From: Lachnospiraceae bacterium
GTDB lineage: Bacteria > Bacillota > Clostridia > Lachnospirales > Lachnospiraceae
Assembly: GCA_017469935.1 (NCBI GenBank)
Contig: JAFUFL010000072.1
Span: 1 to 47,019 of the forward strand
Length of the DNA: 47,019 bases
Reading direction: 5' to 3'
The first letter of the stretch is position 1, and each line of letters begins with the position of its first letter. The notes below the pieces were generated by a model that did no database searches, had not been told where the DNA came from, and was given only the letters and a program-made list of their open reading frames with translations. Below are positions 15,844 to 24,090 of the stretch, piece after piece. Made by a program: the position numbers and the translations under genes.

Positions 15844-15861
15844 AAATTGGTTGACCAATTT
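15844..15861. promoter_or_regulatory. FadR-family operator 2
   Basis: AAATTGGTTGACCAATTT, 8-bp perfect half-sites with a 2-nt centre. It is centred about 22 bp (two helical turns) from operator 1, so dimers could bind on the same face of the DNA. Confidence 0.7.
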
Positions 15862-15972
15862 GGGGTAATATTTAGGACACAGTGAAAACAGGTACTGTTC
15901 GGAAAGCGGCAGTCATTCCGCCCGGGAGCAGTAAACGTTCAAGAGTGAACGGAGTCATGAAAGGAGCTTGAT

Positions 15973-17397
15973 ATGCAGTATAACAAAGTGACCCCTGAGT
16001 TCATCGCACAGCTCGAGAAGATCGTGCCGGGCAAGGTGCACACAGGAAGTGACATCAATGAAGATTTTTACCGCGACGAGATGCCCATCTACGGCTCAAA
16101 TCCCCCCGAAGTAGTGGTAGACGGGACCACGACAGAGGATATCGCCGCTATCGCGAAACTCTGTTACGAGAACAACATTCCGATCATCCCTCGCGGCGCC
16201 GGAACAGGCCTGACGGGAGCGTCCGTAGCCATTCATGGCGGTGTCATGATCGACATGCAGAAGATGAACAAGATCCTGGAGTACGATGAGGACAATTTCG
16301 TTGTCCGCGTACAGCCCGGAGTACTTCTGCACGATCTGGCCGAGGACGCTCTTGGCAGAGGCCTCCTTTATCCCCCGGATCCGGGCGAGAAGTTCGCGAC
16401 CCTGGGCGGCAACGTATCCACAAACGCGGGCGGCATGCGCGCCGTCAAGTACGGCTGCACGAGAGACTATGTGCGCGCCATGACCGTAGTCCTTCCCACC
16501 GGCGAGATCATTAAGCTGGGCGCGACGGTCTCCAAGACGAGTACCGGTTATTCCCTGCTCAATCTGATGATCGGTTCCGAGGGCACACTCGGCATCATCA
16601 CTGAGCTCACCCTCAAGGTGATCCCCGCTCCCAAGGAGACGATCTCACTGATCATCCCTTACGAGAACCTGGATGACTGCATCGCAACAGTTCCGCTGCT
16701 GATGAAGAACCGCCTGAATCCTCAGGCTGTAGAGTTCATGGAGAGAGAGATCGTTCTCGCTTCCGAGAGATTTATCGGCAGAGAGACCTTCCCCAAGCAG
16801 ATCGGCGGCGTAGAAGTCGGTGCCTACCTGCTTGTCACTTTCGACGGTGACGATTTTGACCAGCTCAATGACCTGGTTGAGAAGGCGGCGGAAGTGGTCC
16901 TCGAAGAGGGCGCGATCGATGTTCTGGTCGCTGATTCTCCCGCCAAGAAGCGCGACGCATGGGCGGCCCGTTCTTCCTTCCTCGAGGCGATCGAAGCCGA
17001 GACCAAGTGGCTGGATGAGTGCGACGTAGTCGTTCCCGTCACCAAGATTGCGGAGTATCTCAAGTATGTCAAGTCCACAGAGGAGAGATACTGCTTCAAG
17101 ATCAAGAGCTTCGGCCATGCAGGAGACGGAAACCTCCACATCTATGCATGCGGCGACGACACCGTCGATGAGGCGACCTTCAAGAAGGACGTCGAAGTGT
17201 TCATGAAGGACATCTATGCCAAGGCAGCTGAGATGGGCGGCCTGATCTCCGGTGAGCACGGAATCGGGCACGGCAAGATGGATTATCTGGCTGACTTCTC
17301 CGGAGCGGCGCAGATGCGCCTCATGGAAGGCATCAAGCACGTCTTCGATCCCAAGATGATCCTGAATCCCGGCAAGATCTGCTACAAGGTTCAGTAA
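15973..17397 (+). CDS. GlcD/LctD-type FAD-binding D-lactate or glycolate dehydrogenase
   Basis: 474 residues. An N-terminal PCMH-type FAD-binding domain (about residues 38-215) shows PRGAGTGLTGA and PPDPGEKFATLGGN; the C-terminal FAD-oxidase domain (about 220-470) shows GHAGDGNLH and SGEHGIGHGK. Family members oxidise D-lactate, glycolate or other 2-hydroxy acids; in anaerobic Clostridia they usually work with an electron-bifurcating EtfAB pair. No etf genes and no lactate permease are adjacent, so the electron partner must lie elsewhere. Codons are unusually biased, with many GTC, ATC and AAG, as in a highly expressed gene, which fits the strong promoter and dual operators upstream. GGAGC is 7-8 nt before the ATG. 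Confidence 0.92.
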   Translation: MQYNKVTPEFIAQLEKIVPGKVHTGSDINEDFYRDEMPIYGSNPPEVVVDGTTTEDIAAIAKLCYENNIPIIPRGAGTGLTGASVAIHGGVMIDMQKMNKILEYDEDNFVVRVQPGVLLHDLAEDALGRGLLYPPDPGEKFATLGGNVSTNAGGMRAVKYGCTRDYVRAMTVVLPTGEIIKLGATVSKTSTGYSLLNLMIGSEGTLGIITELTLKVIPAPKETISLIIPYENLDDCIATVPLLMKNRLNPQAVEFMEREIVLASERFIGRETFPKQIGGVEVGAYLLVTFDGDDFDQLNDLVEKAAEVVLEEGAIDVLVADSPAKKRDAWAARSSFLEAIEAETKWLDECDVVVPVTKIAEYLKYVKSTEERYCFKIKSFGHAGDGNLHIYACGDDTVDEATFKKDVEVFMKDIYAKAAEMGGLISGEHGIGHGKMDYLADFSGAAQMRLMEGIKHVFDPKMILNPGKICYKVQ

Positions 17398-17871
17398 TCG
17401 ACGGGATACGAATCAAAAAACAGAGCAAGAGAGTTCCCGCTGTCACTGCGGAGATGATTTACCAACCCGTCACCGAAAGCATCTCACATGTATTACTCAA
17501 TGAGAGAACTCTAAACAGAGAAAGCGGCATAACTGCGCTTGTGCCGCTTTCCCTATTCCAAAGAGACAGCGTACAAAGACGAATTCATCATCCGAATCAG
17601 TCAAACATATACCTCTGAACATCAGAGATCCGGCACCCGGTGCCGGATCTCTGATGTTTTTTTGTGCCTTTCGGGGAACTGCAGGACAGACAGGCGGTGA
17701 GAGATGCGTCTGCCCGTTATACTTGCAGTAGATTGGCGGCGGGAATAGCGCGAGGTAAAATCAAAGGTAAACCAAATGACGAAAAAATGACGAAAAATGA
17801 TGAAAAGAGAAATGCAGGGAGAAGACACTGCATGCAAGAACTGCAGAAAAACTATAGAAAGGAGGCAGGCG
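17398..17871. other. 474-bp interval after the dehydrogenase
   Basis: No gene supported. 17430-17512 can fold with AGAGTTC/GAACTCT closing smaller stems (CCGC/GCGG and GAGATG/CATCTC). GAAAGCGGCA/TGCCGCTTTC follows at 17520-17551 without a T-run, then a strong terminator at 17621-17663. The last 200 bp are the leader of the phosphoesterase gene; several small frames there lack ribosome sites. Confidence 0.5.
17621..17663 (+). terminator. Intrinsic terminator
   Basis: ATCAGAGATCCGGCACC pairs perfectly with GGTGCCGGATCTCTGAT (minus loop bases) and is followed by G and seven T. It ends the dehydrogenase transcript. Confidence 0.93.
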
Positions 17872-18723
17872 ATGATCTATGTGACAGGCGATACCCACGG
17901 CCCGACCAGACTCAGCATTTACGGTGTGGACGGAGTCAGCAGCAGGCTGAACCAAAAGAGCTTTCCCGAACAGCGCGGGATGACGGAAAACGATTATGTG
18001 ATTATCTGCGGAGATTTCGGCTGCGTATGGAATTACGACAGCCGCTATGACGCTTCCCGCAGTGCTTTTGGGGATGTGACCGCCGGGGAGTACGGCGAGT
18101 CCAAGGAGGAGAAATACTGGCTGGACTGGCTGGCCGGCAAGCCCTTCACGGTGCTCTTTTGCGACGGCAATCACGAGAACTTTGACCGGCTGGACAACGC
18201 TTATCCGGAAGTGGACTTCCACGGCGGAAGGGCCCACCGGATCCGGGAGAATGTGTATCATCTCATGAGAGGGTATGTTTTTGAACTGGACGGCGTCTCC
18301 TTTTTTGTCTTTGGCGGAGCCGCCAGCCATGATATCCGGGACGGGATCCTGCATCCGGCGCAGTTTAGCGATAAAGAGGCGTTCAGTCAGGAATATAAGA
18401 GGTGGAATCGGCTCGGCAGGCAGTTTCGCGTAGACCATATTTCCTGGTGGGAGAGAGAACTCCCTTCCCAGGAGGAGATGGAGCGGGGAACCCGAAACCT
18501 GCAGGAGCACGGAAACCGCGTGGATTTCGTGATCTCACACTGCGCACCGCTCCAGGTGGCAGCCATGATGGGCTACAGGGAGCAGAACAGGCTGGCGGGC
18601 TATTTTGACACCATCGCAGAGACGGTGGAGTTCAAGAAGTGGTTCTTCGGCCACTACCATGACAACAGGCAGTTTATGACCAAATATATCATGTTGTATG
18701 AGCAGATCATCAGGATCCACTGA
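17872..18723 (+). CDS. Calcineurin-like metallophosphoesterase
   Basis: 283 residues. All metal motifs of the family are present in order: GDTHG (residue 6 on), CGDFG (near 50), CDGNHENF (near 102), SHCAP (near 222) and GHYHDNR (near 262). The compact length and high similarity of the motif spacing suggest a cytosolic phosphodiesterase or phosphatase; the substrate is not evident. The ATG at 17872 has AAAGGAGG 6 nt upstream, so the 25 extra in-frame residues upstream are excluded. A hairpin follows at 18738-18776 before dgkA. Confidence 0.9.
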   Translation: MIYVTGDTHGPTRLSIYGVDGVSSRLNQKSFPEQRGMTENDYVIICGDFGCVWNYDSRYDASRSAFGDVTAGEYGESKEEKYWLDWLAGKPFTVLFCDGNHENFDRLDNAYPEVDFHGGRAHRIRENVYHLMRGYVFELDGVSFFVFGGAASHDIRDGILHPAQFSDKEAFSQEYKRWNRLGRQFRVDHISWWERELPSQEEMERGTRNLQEHGNRVDFVISHCAPLQVAAMMGYREQNRLAGYFDTIAETVEFKKWFFGHYHDNRQFMTKYIMLYEQIIRIH

Positions 18724-18737
18724 GATCTTCCGACATT

Positions 18738-18776
18738 TGCCCCGCGGGAATGAAGAAATCTTCATCTCGCGGGGCA
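18738..18776 (+). terminator. Hairpin, probable weak terminator
   Basis: TGCCCCGCG ... CGCGGGGCA closes an inner ATGAAGA/TCTTCAT stem. Only GCTTTGTT follows, so termination may be partial. Confidence 0.55.
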
Positions 18777-18842
18777 GCTTTGTTCCGGTAAAGAAATCCG
18801 CGCAAAAGCGGCACAAGGACATGTCCGCCCGAGGCCAAATAG

Positions 18843-18851
18843 TGATATACT
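18843..18851 (+). promoter_or_regulatory. Extended -10 promoter of dgkA
   Basis: TGATATACT, an extended TGn plus the -10 TATACT (18846-18851); no clear -35. The same TGnTATACT element precedes pepF. The dgkA ATG lies 29 nt beyond. Confidence 0.5.
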
Positions 18852-18880
18852 ATTTTGATAGGAAAGGCGGAACAGGAGCG

Positions 18881-19306
18881 ATGGCAGAGATAATCAGAGA
18901 CCCCAACAGCGGCAACGAAAAGGAACATACCAGGCAGTCCCTGCTCAAGAGCTTTGCAAATGCGTGGAATGGATTTGCGGTCTGTTTCAAAGAGGAACGG
19001 AATATCAAGATCCACTGCTTTGCGGCAGTCATGGTGCTCATTTTCGGCAACATACTTCATATTTCGGTGACGGAGTGGCTGATCTGTTTTCTGCTGTTCG
19101 GGCTGATCATGGGGATGGAGCTGATGAACACCGCGGTCGAATCCGTGGTGGACCTTGTGACGGATGAGTGGGAGCCGCTGGCCAAGCGGGCCAAGGACTG
19201 CGCGGCCGGAGCCGTTCTGATCGCGTCGATCTGGGCGGCCGTGGCGGGCGGCACGATCTTCTTCCCCAAACTGTATCGATTCATTGCTGCATTAATCGGA
19301 ACGTAA
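18881..19306 (+). CDS. dgkA: Diacylglycerol/undecaprenol kinase (DgkA family)
   Basis: 141 residues. After a 30-residue polar N-terminus come the DgkA core helices; the signature ELMNTAVESVVDLV (about 85-98) and KRAKDCAAGAVL (about 107-118) carry the catalytic glutamates. In Gram-positive bacteria this integral membrane enzyme phosphorylates undecaprenol, recycling the lipid carrier for wall synthesis. The ATG at 18881 is preceded by AGGAG (close) and AAAGGCGG (10 nt). Upstream in-frame ATGs overlap the phosphoesterase gene and the promoter and are rejected. Confidence 0.93.
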   Translation: MAEIIRDPNSGNEKEHTRQSLLKSFANAWNGFAVCFKEERNIKIHCFAAVMVLIFGNILHISVTEWLICFLLFGLIMGMELMNTAVESVVDLVTDEWEPLAKRAKDCAAGAVLIASIWAAVAGGTIFFPKLYRFIAALIGT

Positions 19307-19366
19307 AATATATTCACGGCGCGCAGAGCGAGTGCATCTGCGCGCAAAGCGCAAAAGGAGGCAGAT

Positions 19367-19702
19367 ATGGAAAGCAGACTCGGTGACGGACTTAAGAAAC
19401 TCATTCTGATGGGAATCGGCGCAGCGGCCATGACCGCGGAGAAATCCCAGCAGATCGTGGATGAGCTGGTCAAAAAGGGCGAGCTCACCGTCGAGCAGGG
19501 CAAGGAGCTCAATCAGGAGCTCAAGAGAAATGTGAAGAAGAGCATCGACGATGCTGCCGCGGCGGCCAAAGAGAAGGGTGCCGAGGCGGAAAAGAAGGCC
19601 GAGGGCCTTGAGAAGCAGATCTCGGATATGAGCGCGGAAGAGCTGGAGAAGCTCAAAGAGGCGATCAGGAAGGCTGAGGAAAACGCGGGTACTGAGGATT
19701 AA
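19367..19702 (+). CDS. Phasin-like coiled-coil protein
   Basis: 111 residues, rich in Lys, Glu and Ala and predicted fully helical. It starts with a short amphipathic stretch (LGDGLKKLILMGIGAAAMTAEKS, in part), then the conserved VDELVKKGELTVEQGKEL of the phasin-like / PHA-granule-regulator family, and ends in a long charged coiled coil. No polyhydroxyalkanoate synthesis genes are nearby, so it is probably not a granule protein. It is 6 bp ahead of a UbiB-like kinase gene, a pairing I recall as recurrent, suggesting joint work at the membrane or on lipids. AAAAGGAGG precedes the ATG. Confidence 0.82.
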   Translation: MESRLGDGLKKLILMGIGAAAMTAEKSQQIVDELVKKGELTVEQGKELNQELKRNVKKSIDDAAAAAKEKGAEAEKKAEGLEKQISDMSAEELEKLKEAIRKAEENAGTED

Positions 19703-19708
19703 CGATCA

Positions 19709-21403
19709 TTGAGTGCAGAGAAAGAAAAGAGCGCCGCTCCCGGAAGCGGTCTGAATGAGGCGGCAGATCCCGGATCGGATCGCCCTCAGACGGACGCGCA
19801 GGGGAGCGCCGCACAGTCCGAGAAGGCCAAAATAGACAATCGGGCAAGGCTGGGGGAGATCACTGCGGTTCTCCGCAAGCACCAGGTCACCAGAGGCGTT
19901 ACGCCGGAGAAACTCCGGGCCATCCTGGAAGAACTGGGGCCCACCTATGTCAAGCTGGGGCAGATCATGTCGCTTCATTCCGACGTGCTGCCGCAGCAGT
20001 ATTGTGATGAGCTGATGAAGCTGACCTCCGAAGTCAAACCTATGCCCTTTGAGACGGTGGAAGAGGTCATCAACCGCTCTTACAGAGAGGACTGGCACAA
20101 TATCTTTTCCTCGATCGAAAAGGAGACGCTGGGATCGGCTTCGATCGCGCAGGTTCACAAGGCAAAGCTCCTCGACGGCACGGACGTCATTGTCAAAGTA
20201 GAGCGCAAGGGCATCTACGACATCATGGCCAGGGACATAGGACTTCTCAAACGCGCCGTAGGGATTCTCCCGCCCGTGGGCGGCCTCAAGAATGTCGTGG
20301 ACCTGGAAATGGTCCTGGATGAACTGTGGTCGACGGCGCAGGAGGAGATGGACTTCCTCAAGGAAGCCGCGAACATGGAGGAGTTTACCCGCAACAACCA
20401 GGGAATCCGCTATATTCGCTGCCCGAAGCTGTATCACGAGTACACGACTTCCCGCGTGCTGGTCATGGAGTATATCGGCGGCTGCCCGGTGGACGACAAG
20501 GAGACGCTTCTGGCGGAAGGCTATGACCTGGGAGAAATCGGGCGAAAGCTCGTCAACAACTACATCAAGCAGGTCATGGAGGACGGCTTCTTCCACGCCG
20601 ATCCCCATCCCGGCAATGTCAAGGTCATGGACGGCAAGATCGTCTGGATCGACATGGGTATGATGGGACGCCTGTCCTACCGCGACCGGAACCTGATGGC
20701 GCAGGCGGTCAGAGCCATAGCCGTGGGAGACATCGCTCTTTTGGAGGCGACGATCACGGACCTCGGCGAGATCCAGGGCAAGGTCGACTCCGGCAAGCTC
20801 TACGGGGAGCTGCGCGATCTCATGGACCGGTACGGAAACGCTTCCATGGGCAGTATCGACGCAGTGGAGTTCTTCAAGGACACGATGGAGGTCATGAAGA
20901 ACAATTCCATCAGGCTCCCCCACGGCATGACCATGCTGGTGCGCGGTCTCACACAGATGCAGGGCGTCCTTTTGGGGATCAGCCCGGACATCAATATGGC
21001 CGAGATCGCGGCGGCAAGGCTCCGAGAGGAGATGATGCAGAATTTTGACTGGAAAAAGGAAGCCGGCAAGACCGGACGGCGCATCTACAAAGCCGTCGGG
21101 CGCTCGCTTGACATCCCTCCCCTGGTCAAAATAGCGCTGGAGGAATATCTCAAGGGCCAGAGCCGGATCCATATGGAGCTGGACTCCACGAAGAAGTTCT
21201 CGGACCTGATGCGGCGGCTTGTGCGCAACCTGGTCATGGGCCTGTGGGTCATGGCACTGCTGATCAGCTCCAGTATAATCTGTACGACAGACATGAAGCC
21301 TCGGATCCTGGGCATACCCGCACTGGGATTTTTCGGCTATGTGCTGGCCTTTATCATCTGCCTGTATGTTTTCATACGGCATTTCCTCACGAGGAACAAA
21401 TAG
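19709..21403 (+). CDS. UbiB/AarF/ABC1-family atypical kinase
   Basis: 564 residues. UbiB family motifs are present: KLGQ (82-85), the Ala-rich ATP loop as GSASIAQVH, VIVKVERKG with the Lys, FHADPHPGN (catalytic Asp and Asn) and IDMGMMG. Two C-terminal membrane helices (about 510-530 and 535-558) anchor it with the kinase in the cytosol. The first 45 residues are low-complexity. Family members support isoprenoid lipid metabolism, classically ubiquinone synthesis, which an organism of this type lacks; a role with other polyprenyl lipids is inference, but dgkA nearby fits. The start is TTG at 19709, with GAGGA 10 nt upstream inside the phasin stop region. Confidence 0.9.
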   Translation: MSAEKEKSAAPGSGLNEAADPGSDRPQTDAQGSAAQSEKAKIDNRARLGEITAVLRKHQVTRGVTPEKLRAILEELGPTYVKLGQIMSLHSDVLPQQYCDELMKLTSEVKPMPFETVEEVINRSYREDWHNIFSSIEKETLGSASIAQVHKAKLLDGTDVIVKVERKGIYDIMARDIGLLKRAVGILPPVGGLKNVVDLEMVLDELWSTAQEEMDFLKEAANMEEFTRNNQGIRYIRCPKLYHEYTTSRVLVMEYIGGCPVDDKETLLAEGYDLGEIGRKLVNNYIKQVMEDGFFHADPHPGNVKVMDGKIVWIDMGMMGRLSYRDRNLMAQAVRAIAVGDIALLEATITDLGEIQGKVDSGKLYGELRDLMDRYGNASMGSIDAVEFFKDTMEVMKNNSIRLPHGMTMLVRGLTQMQGVLLGISPDINMAEIAAARLREEMMQNFDWKKEAGKTGRRIYKAVGRSLDIPPLVKIALEEYLKGQSRIHMELDSTKKFSDLMRRLVRNLVMGLWVMALLISSSIICTTDMKPRILGIPALGFFGYVLAFIICLYVFIRHFLTRNK

Positions 21404-21450
21404 CGCAGGCGGGTGCGACAACGAATTAAGAAACAAAGATGGAGGCAACT

Positions 21451-22425
21451 ATGAAACTCGGAATCGTCGGAACGGGCATGATCGTGAAGGAATTTCTGCC
21501 CTCGCTCGTGAAAATGGAGGGGCTGGAAGTGCTGTCGATCATGGGAAGTCCCACGGGCTTCGAAAAGGCGCAGGCCCTCAGAGAAAAGTACGGGATCCCG
21601 CAGGCCGCGCATGATCTGGACGAACTGTGCGGGGCGGGGATCGATACCGTCTATGTGGCCATTCCCAACAACCTTCATTTTATGTATTGCAAAAAAGCGC
21701 TGGAAAAGGGAATGAACGTCATCGTCGAGAAACCGATGACGGACAACGCGGGAGAGGCGGAGAGCCTTGCCGCGCTGGCGAGAAAGAAAAAACTGTTTCT
21801 CTTTGAGGCGATCACAACCGTCTATATGTCCGGCTATCAGAAGATCCGCGACTGGCTCCCTCTCATCGGGGAGATCAAACTGGTTCGCAGCAGCTTCTGC
21901 CAGTATTCGAGCCGCTACGACAATTTCAAAAAGGGCGTCATCGCGCCGGCCTTCGATCCCAAAAAGTCCGGCGGCGCGCTCATGGACCTGAGCCTTTACA
22001 ACATCCACTATGTCATGGGCCTTTTCGGAAGGCCGGAGAGTATTTCTTATTATCCCAATATCGAGCGGAACATTGATACCAGCGGCGTTCTGATCATGCT
22101 CTATCCGAAGTTCACCGCGATCTGCACGGCCGCAAAGGACTGCGACGGCGATATCGGCGGCATTATTATGGGCACGAAGGGATTCATCACGACCGACAAA
22201 AAGCCCAATGTCGTGGGAAACGCAAAGCTCGTGCTCAGGGACGGCAGGACGGAAGTCTTTGAGGAGAGCTGCACGGATAAGCGGATGGTCCCTGAATTCA
22301 GGCAGTTCATCCGCGCGGTCGAAGAGAAGGACTATGAGTTCTGTGAAGCCAGACTCACAGCCAGCCTGGAAGTCAATGAAGTGCTGGGCCGGGCCAGGAT
22401 CCAATCCGGGATCCGGTACAAGTGA
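21451..22425 (+). CDS. Gfo/Idh/MocA-family NAD(P)-dependent oxidoreductase
   Basis: 324 residues. An N-terminal Rossmann fold (about 1-120) has GIVGTGMI and the family EKP motif in IVEKPMTDN (about residue 93). The C-terminal alpha/beta domain (about 125-320) contains the catalytic-region DLSLYNIHYVMGLFG, in which the usual Asp/His positions appear. Substrates of the family are sugars, inositols and sugar-nucleotides; this one cannot be assigned. The ATG at 21451 has GGAGG 5 nt upstream; the ATG at 21439 has none and overlaps that site. A terminator follows within 25 bp. Confidence 0.9.
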   Translation: MKLGIVGTGMIVKEFLPSLVKMEGLEVLSIMGSPTGFEKAQALREKYGIPQAAHDLDELCGAGIDTVYVAIPNNLHFMYCKKALEKGMNVIVEKPMTDNAGEAESLAALARKKKLFLFEAITTVYMSGYQKIRDWLPLIGEIKLVRSSFCQYSSRYDNFKKGVIAPAFDPKKSGGALMDLSLYNIHYVMGLFGRPESISYYPNIERNIDTSGVLIMLYPKFTAICTAAKDCDGDIGGIIMGTKGFITTDKKPNVVGNAKLVLRDGRTEVFEESCTDKRMVPEFRQFIRAVEEKDYEFCEARLTASLEVNEVLGRARIQSGIRYK

Positions 22426-22449
22426 AACGAGTTTGATGTGCATAAAAGA

Positions 22450-22486
22450 AGGCCCGGCCGCGTTTATATCGCGGCGGGGCCTTTAT
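22450..22486 (+). terminator. Intrinsic terminator
   Basis: AGGCCCGGCCGCG pairs with CGCGGCGGGGCCT (one mismatch), loop TTTATAT, followed by a short T-rich end TTTATT. Confidence 0.75.
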
Positions 22487-22530
22487 TATGCGCCGGGATC
22501 CGGCGCATTGATTCGTGTTTTATGCGTTTC

Positions 22531-22707
22531 TCAGATAAAGAGAGCCGTCAGAACAGAGGCGAGCTTGGCAATCAGACCGAAGCCTTTCCCTGTTGTGTAG
22601 CTGTCATAAAAACCTTCACAGAATTCATAGCGCTCCGAGCGTACCCACTCAGGCATGCGGTGACTGTCAACCATTCTGTCCATCTCGTATTTTCCCATCG
22701 TGATCAT
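22531..22707 (-). CDS. Small protein, 58 residues, unknown function
   Basis: Leftward ORF starting ATG ATC ACG ATG GGA at 22707 and ending TGA at 22531-22533. GGAGG lies 8 nt upstream of the start, as strong as in the large genes. The N-terminal two thirds is polar and charged (KYEMDRMVDSHRMPEWVRSE), and the last ~18 residues are hydrophobic (GLIAKLASVLTALFI) and could insert in the membrane. It faces away from the PucR-type regulator, sharing a 231-bp divergent region that contains a perfect palindrome at 22859-22875, so it may be a target of that regulator. I do not recognise the family. Confidence 0.6.
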   Translation of the reverse strand: MITMGKYEMDRMVDSHRMPEWVRSERYEFCEGFYDSYTTGKGFGLIAKLASVLTALFI

Positions 22708-22858
22708 ATCTGTATCCTCCCTTTTTGTCGACCCTGTTATGTTTGTGCAGGAAGCATCTCGCGATGTGCTGCAGTTGTGTTCCTTTGTTATCTAAGACCA
22801 TAATACCAGATAGAATTATTTGTTCTACAGGTTAGAAACATCAATATTTATAAACAAA

Positions 22859-22875
22859 TTGTGCTCTGAGCACAA
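22859..22875. promoter_or_regulatory. Perfect 17-bp palindrome, candidate operator
   Basis: TTGTGCTCTGAGCACAA: 8-bp half-sites around one central T. It coincides with the -35 box of the regulator promoter, so binding there would shut the promoter off. Likely used by the PucR-type protein itself. Confidence 0.6.
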
Positions 22876-22887
22876 GTGCGTTACAAT
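22859..22887 (+). promoter_or_regulatory. Promoter of the PucR-type regulator
   Basis: TTGTGC (22859-22864), 17-nt spacer, TACAAT (22882-22887). The -35 box lies inside the palindrome. Confidence 0.55.
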
Positions 22888-22938
22888 GAAGAAGAGAAAG
22901 ATCTTACACGGCGGACTATTGTGCGCGGGAGGCGGAAA

Positions 22939-24090
22939 ATGGGTTTTACTATTGAAGATATGCTGGTCGTATCCCAGGACCGATACAAAATGAAGATGGA
23001 AGCCGGAAGCGGCGGCTGGTCCAATTCCATCAGCTGGCTGCTTGTGCTGGAGGAACTGACCATCATCCAGAACTTTACCGGCAAGGAGCTGGCGGTCACC
23101 ACGGGACTCGGCTTTCAGAAAGAAGAGACGATGCTCAGACTGGTGGAGGAGCTGTCCGCACACAATTCCTCGGGACTGATCGTCAACACAGGATTCTATG
23201 TCAAGGAGATCCCGCAGTCCGTGAAGGACTTCTGCGACGTCAACGACTTTCCGCTTCTGACGGTCCCCTGGGAGATCATCCTGGCGGATCTGATCAAGGA
23301 CTTGTCCATTCGGATCTTTGTGCAGTCCTCCACCGACGAACAGATCTCGGAGGCTATGATTCATGCCATCGAACAACCAGAGGCGCAGGACCTGTACACG
23401 CGGGAACTATTGCCGCACTACGATCTGGACGGCACCTTTCAGGTCGCGCTGATCTCGACGGGAGACCTGGACAGTATGGATACGGTGGAGCGAAAGAGGA
23501 TCGCCTATCGAATGCACCTGTACCTGGCCAATCTCACGCACAACGGGCATTTCTTTTACTATGCGTCCTATTTTGTTGTCGTCATGAACGCGATCGGGAA
23601 AGAGGAGAGCGAAGAGATTCTGGAGGCGTTTGCGGACAGGATCCGCGTCAAGATGACGGACCGGAAGGTCCATATCGGCGTCAGCGACCAGGTGAAAGAC
23701 ATAGAGAATCTGCACCTTGCCTACAAGCGGGCGCGGGCCGCCGTGGAGATGGCGGTCAAAAGAGAGATGGACCTTCAATATTTTGAACGGATGGGGATGT
23801 ACCGCATGCTCTACCTCATAGAGGACAGGGCGCTCCTGCGGGATCTGTCGGACAAGCCGCTGGCGCCCCTGATCGACTATGACAGGGAGCACGACGGCGA
23901 GTACGTCGCGACGCTGGAGTCCTATCTGCGCTGCGGCGGGAGCATCAAGGCCATGTCGGAGGAGCTGTACATCCACAGGAACACCATTCTCTACCGCATG
24001 GCGAATATCAAAAAGCTTTTGGGATGCAGCCTGGAGTCGCCGGAGGAGAAGATGTTCTATGCGGTGGCGTGCATGATCAGGAAGATGTAA
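22939..24090 (+). CDS. PucR-family transcriptional regulator
   Basis: 383 residues. Residues about 1-115 match the PucR N-terminal ligand-binding domain (FTIEDMLVV start, TGKELAVTTGLGF). The middle (about 165-285) resembles the CdaR/GGDEF-like domain of this family (VHIGVSDQVKDIENLHLAYKRARAA, in part), and residues about 320-380 are the terminal HTH with the hallmark YIHRNTILYRMANIKKLLG. Relatives respond to purine degradation products, amino acids or sugar diacids. The ATG at 22939 has GGAGG 6 nt upstream; a GTG frame from 22876 would start before the ribosome site. The stop is immediately followed by the 36-bp palindrome. Confidence 0.9.
   Translation: MGFTIEDMLVVSQDRYKMKMEAGSGGWSNSISWLLVLEELTIIQNFTGKELAVTTGLGFQKEETMLRLVEELSAHNSSGLIVNTGFYVKEIPQSVKDFCDVNDFPLLTVPWEIILADLIKDLSIRIFVQSSTDEQISEAMIHAIEQPEAQDLYTRELLPHYDLDGTFQVALISTGDLDSMDTVERKRIAYRMHLYLANLTHNGHFFYYASYFVVVMNAIGKEESEEILEAFADRIRVKMTDRKVHIGVSDQVKDIENLHLAYKRARAAVEMAVKREMDLQYFERMGMYRMLYLIEDRALLRDLSDKPLAPLIDYDREHDGEYVATLESYLRCGGSIKAMSEELYIHRNTILYRMANIKKLLGCSLESPEEKMFYAVACMIRKM

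Noticed and set aside
19706-21448. 580-residue minus-strand frame opposite the UbiB-like kinase
   Set aside because: Shadow frame; the plus strand has all kinase motifs and a ribosome site.
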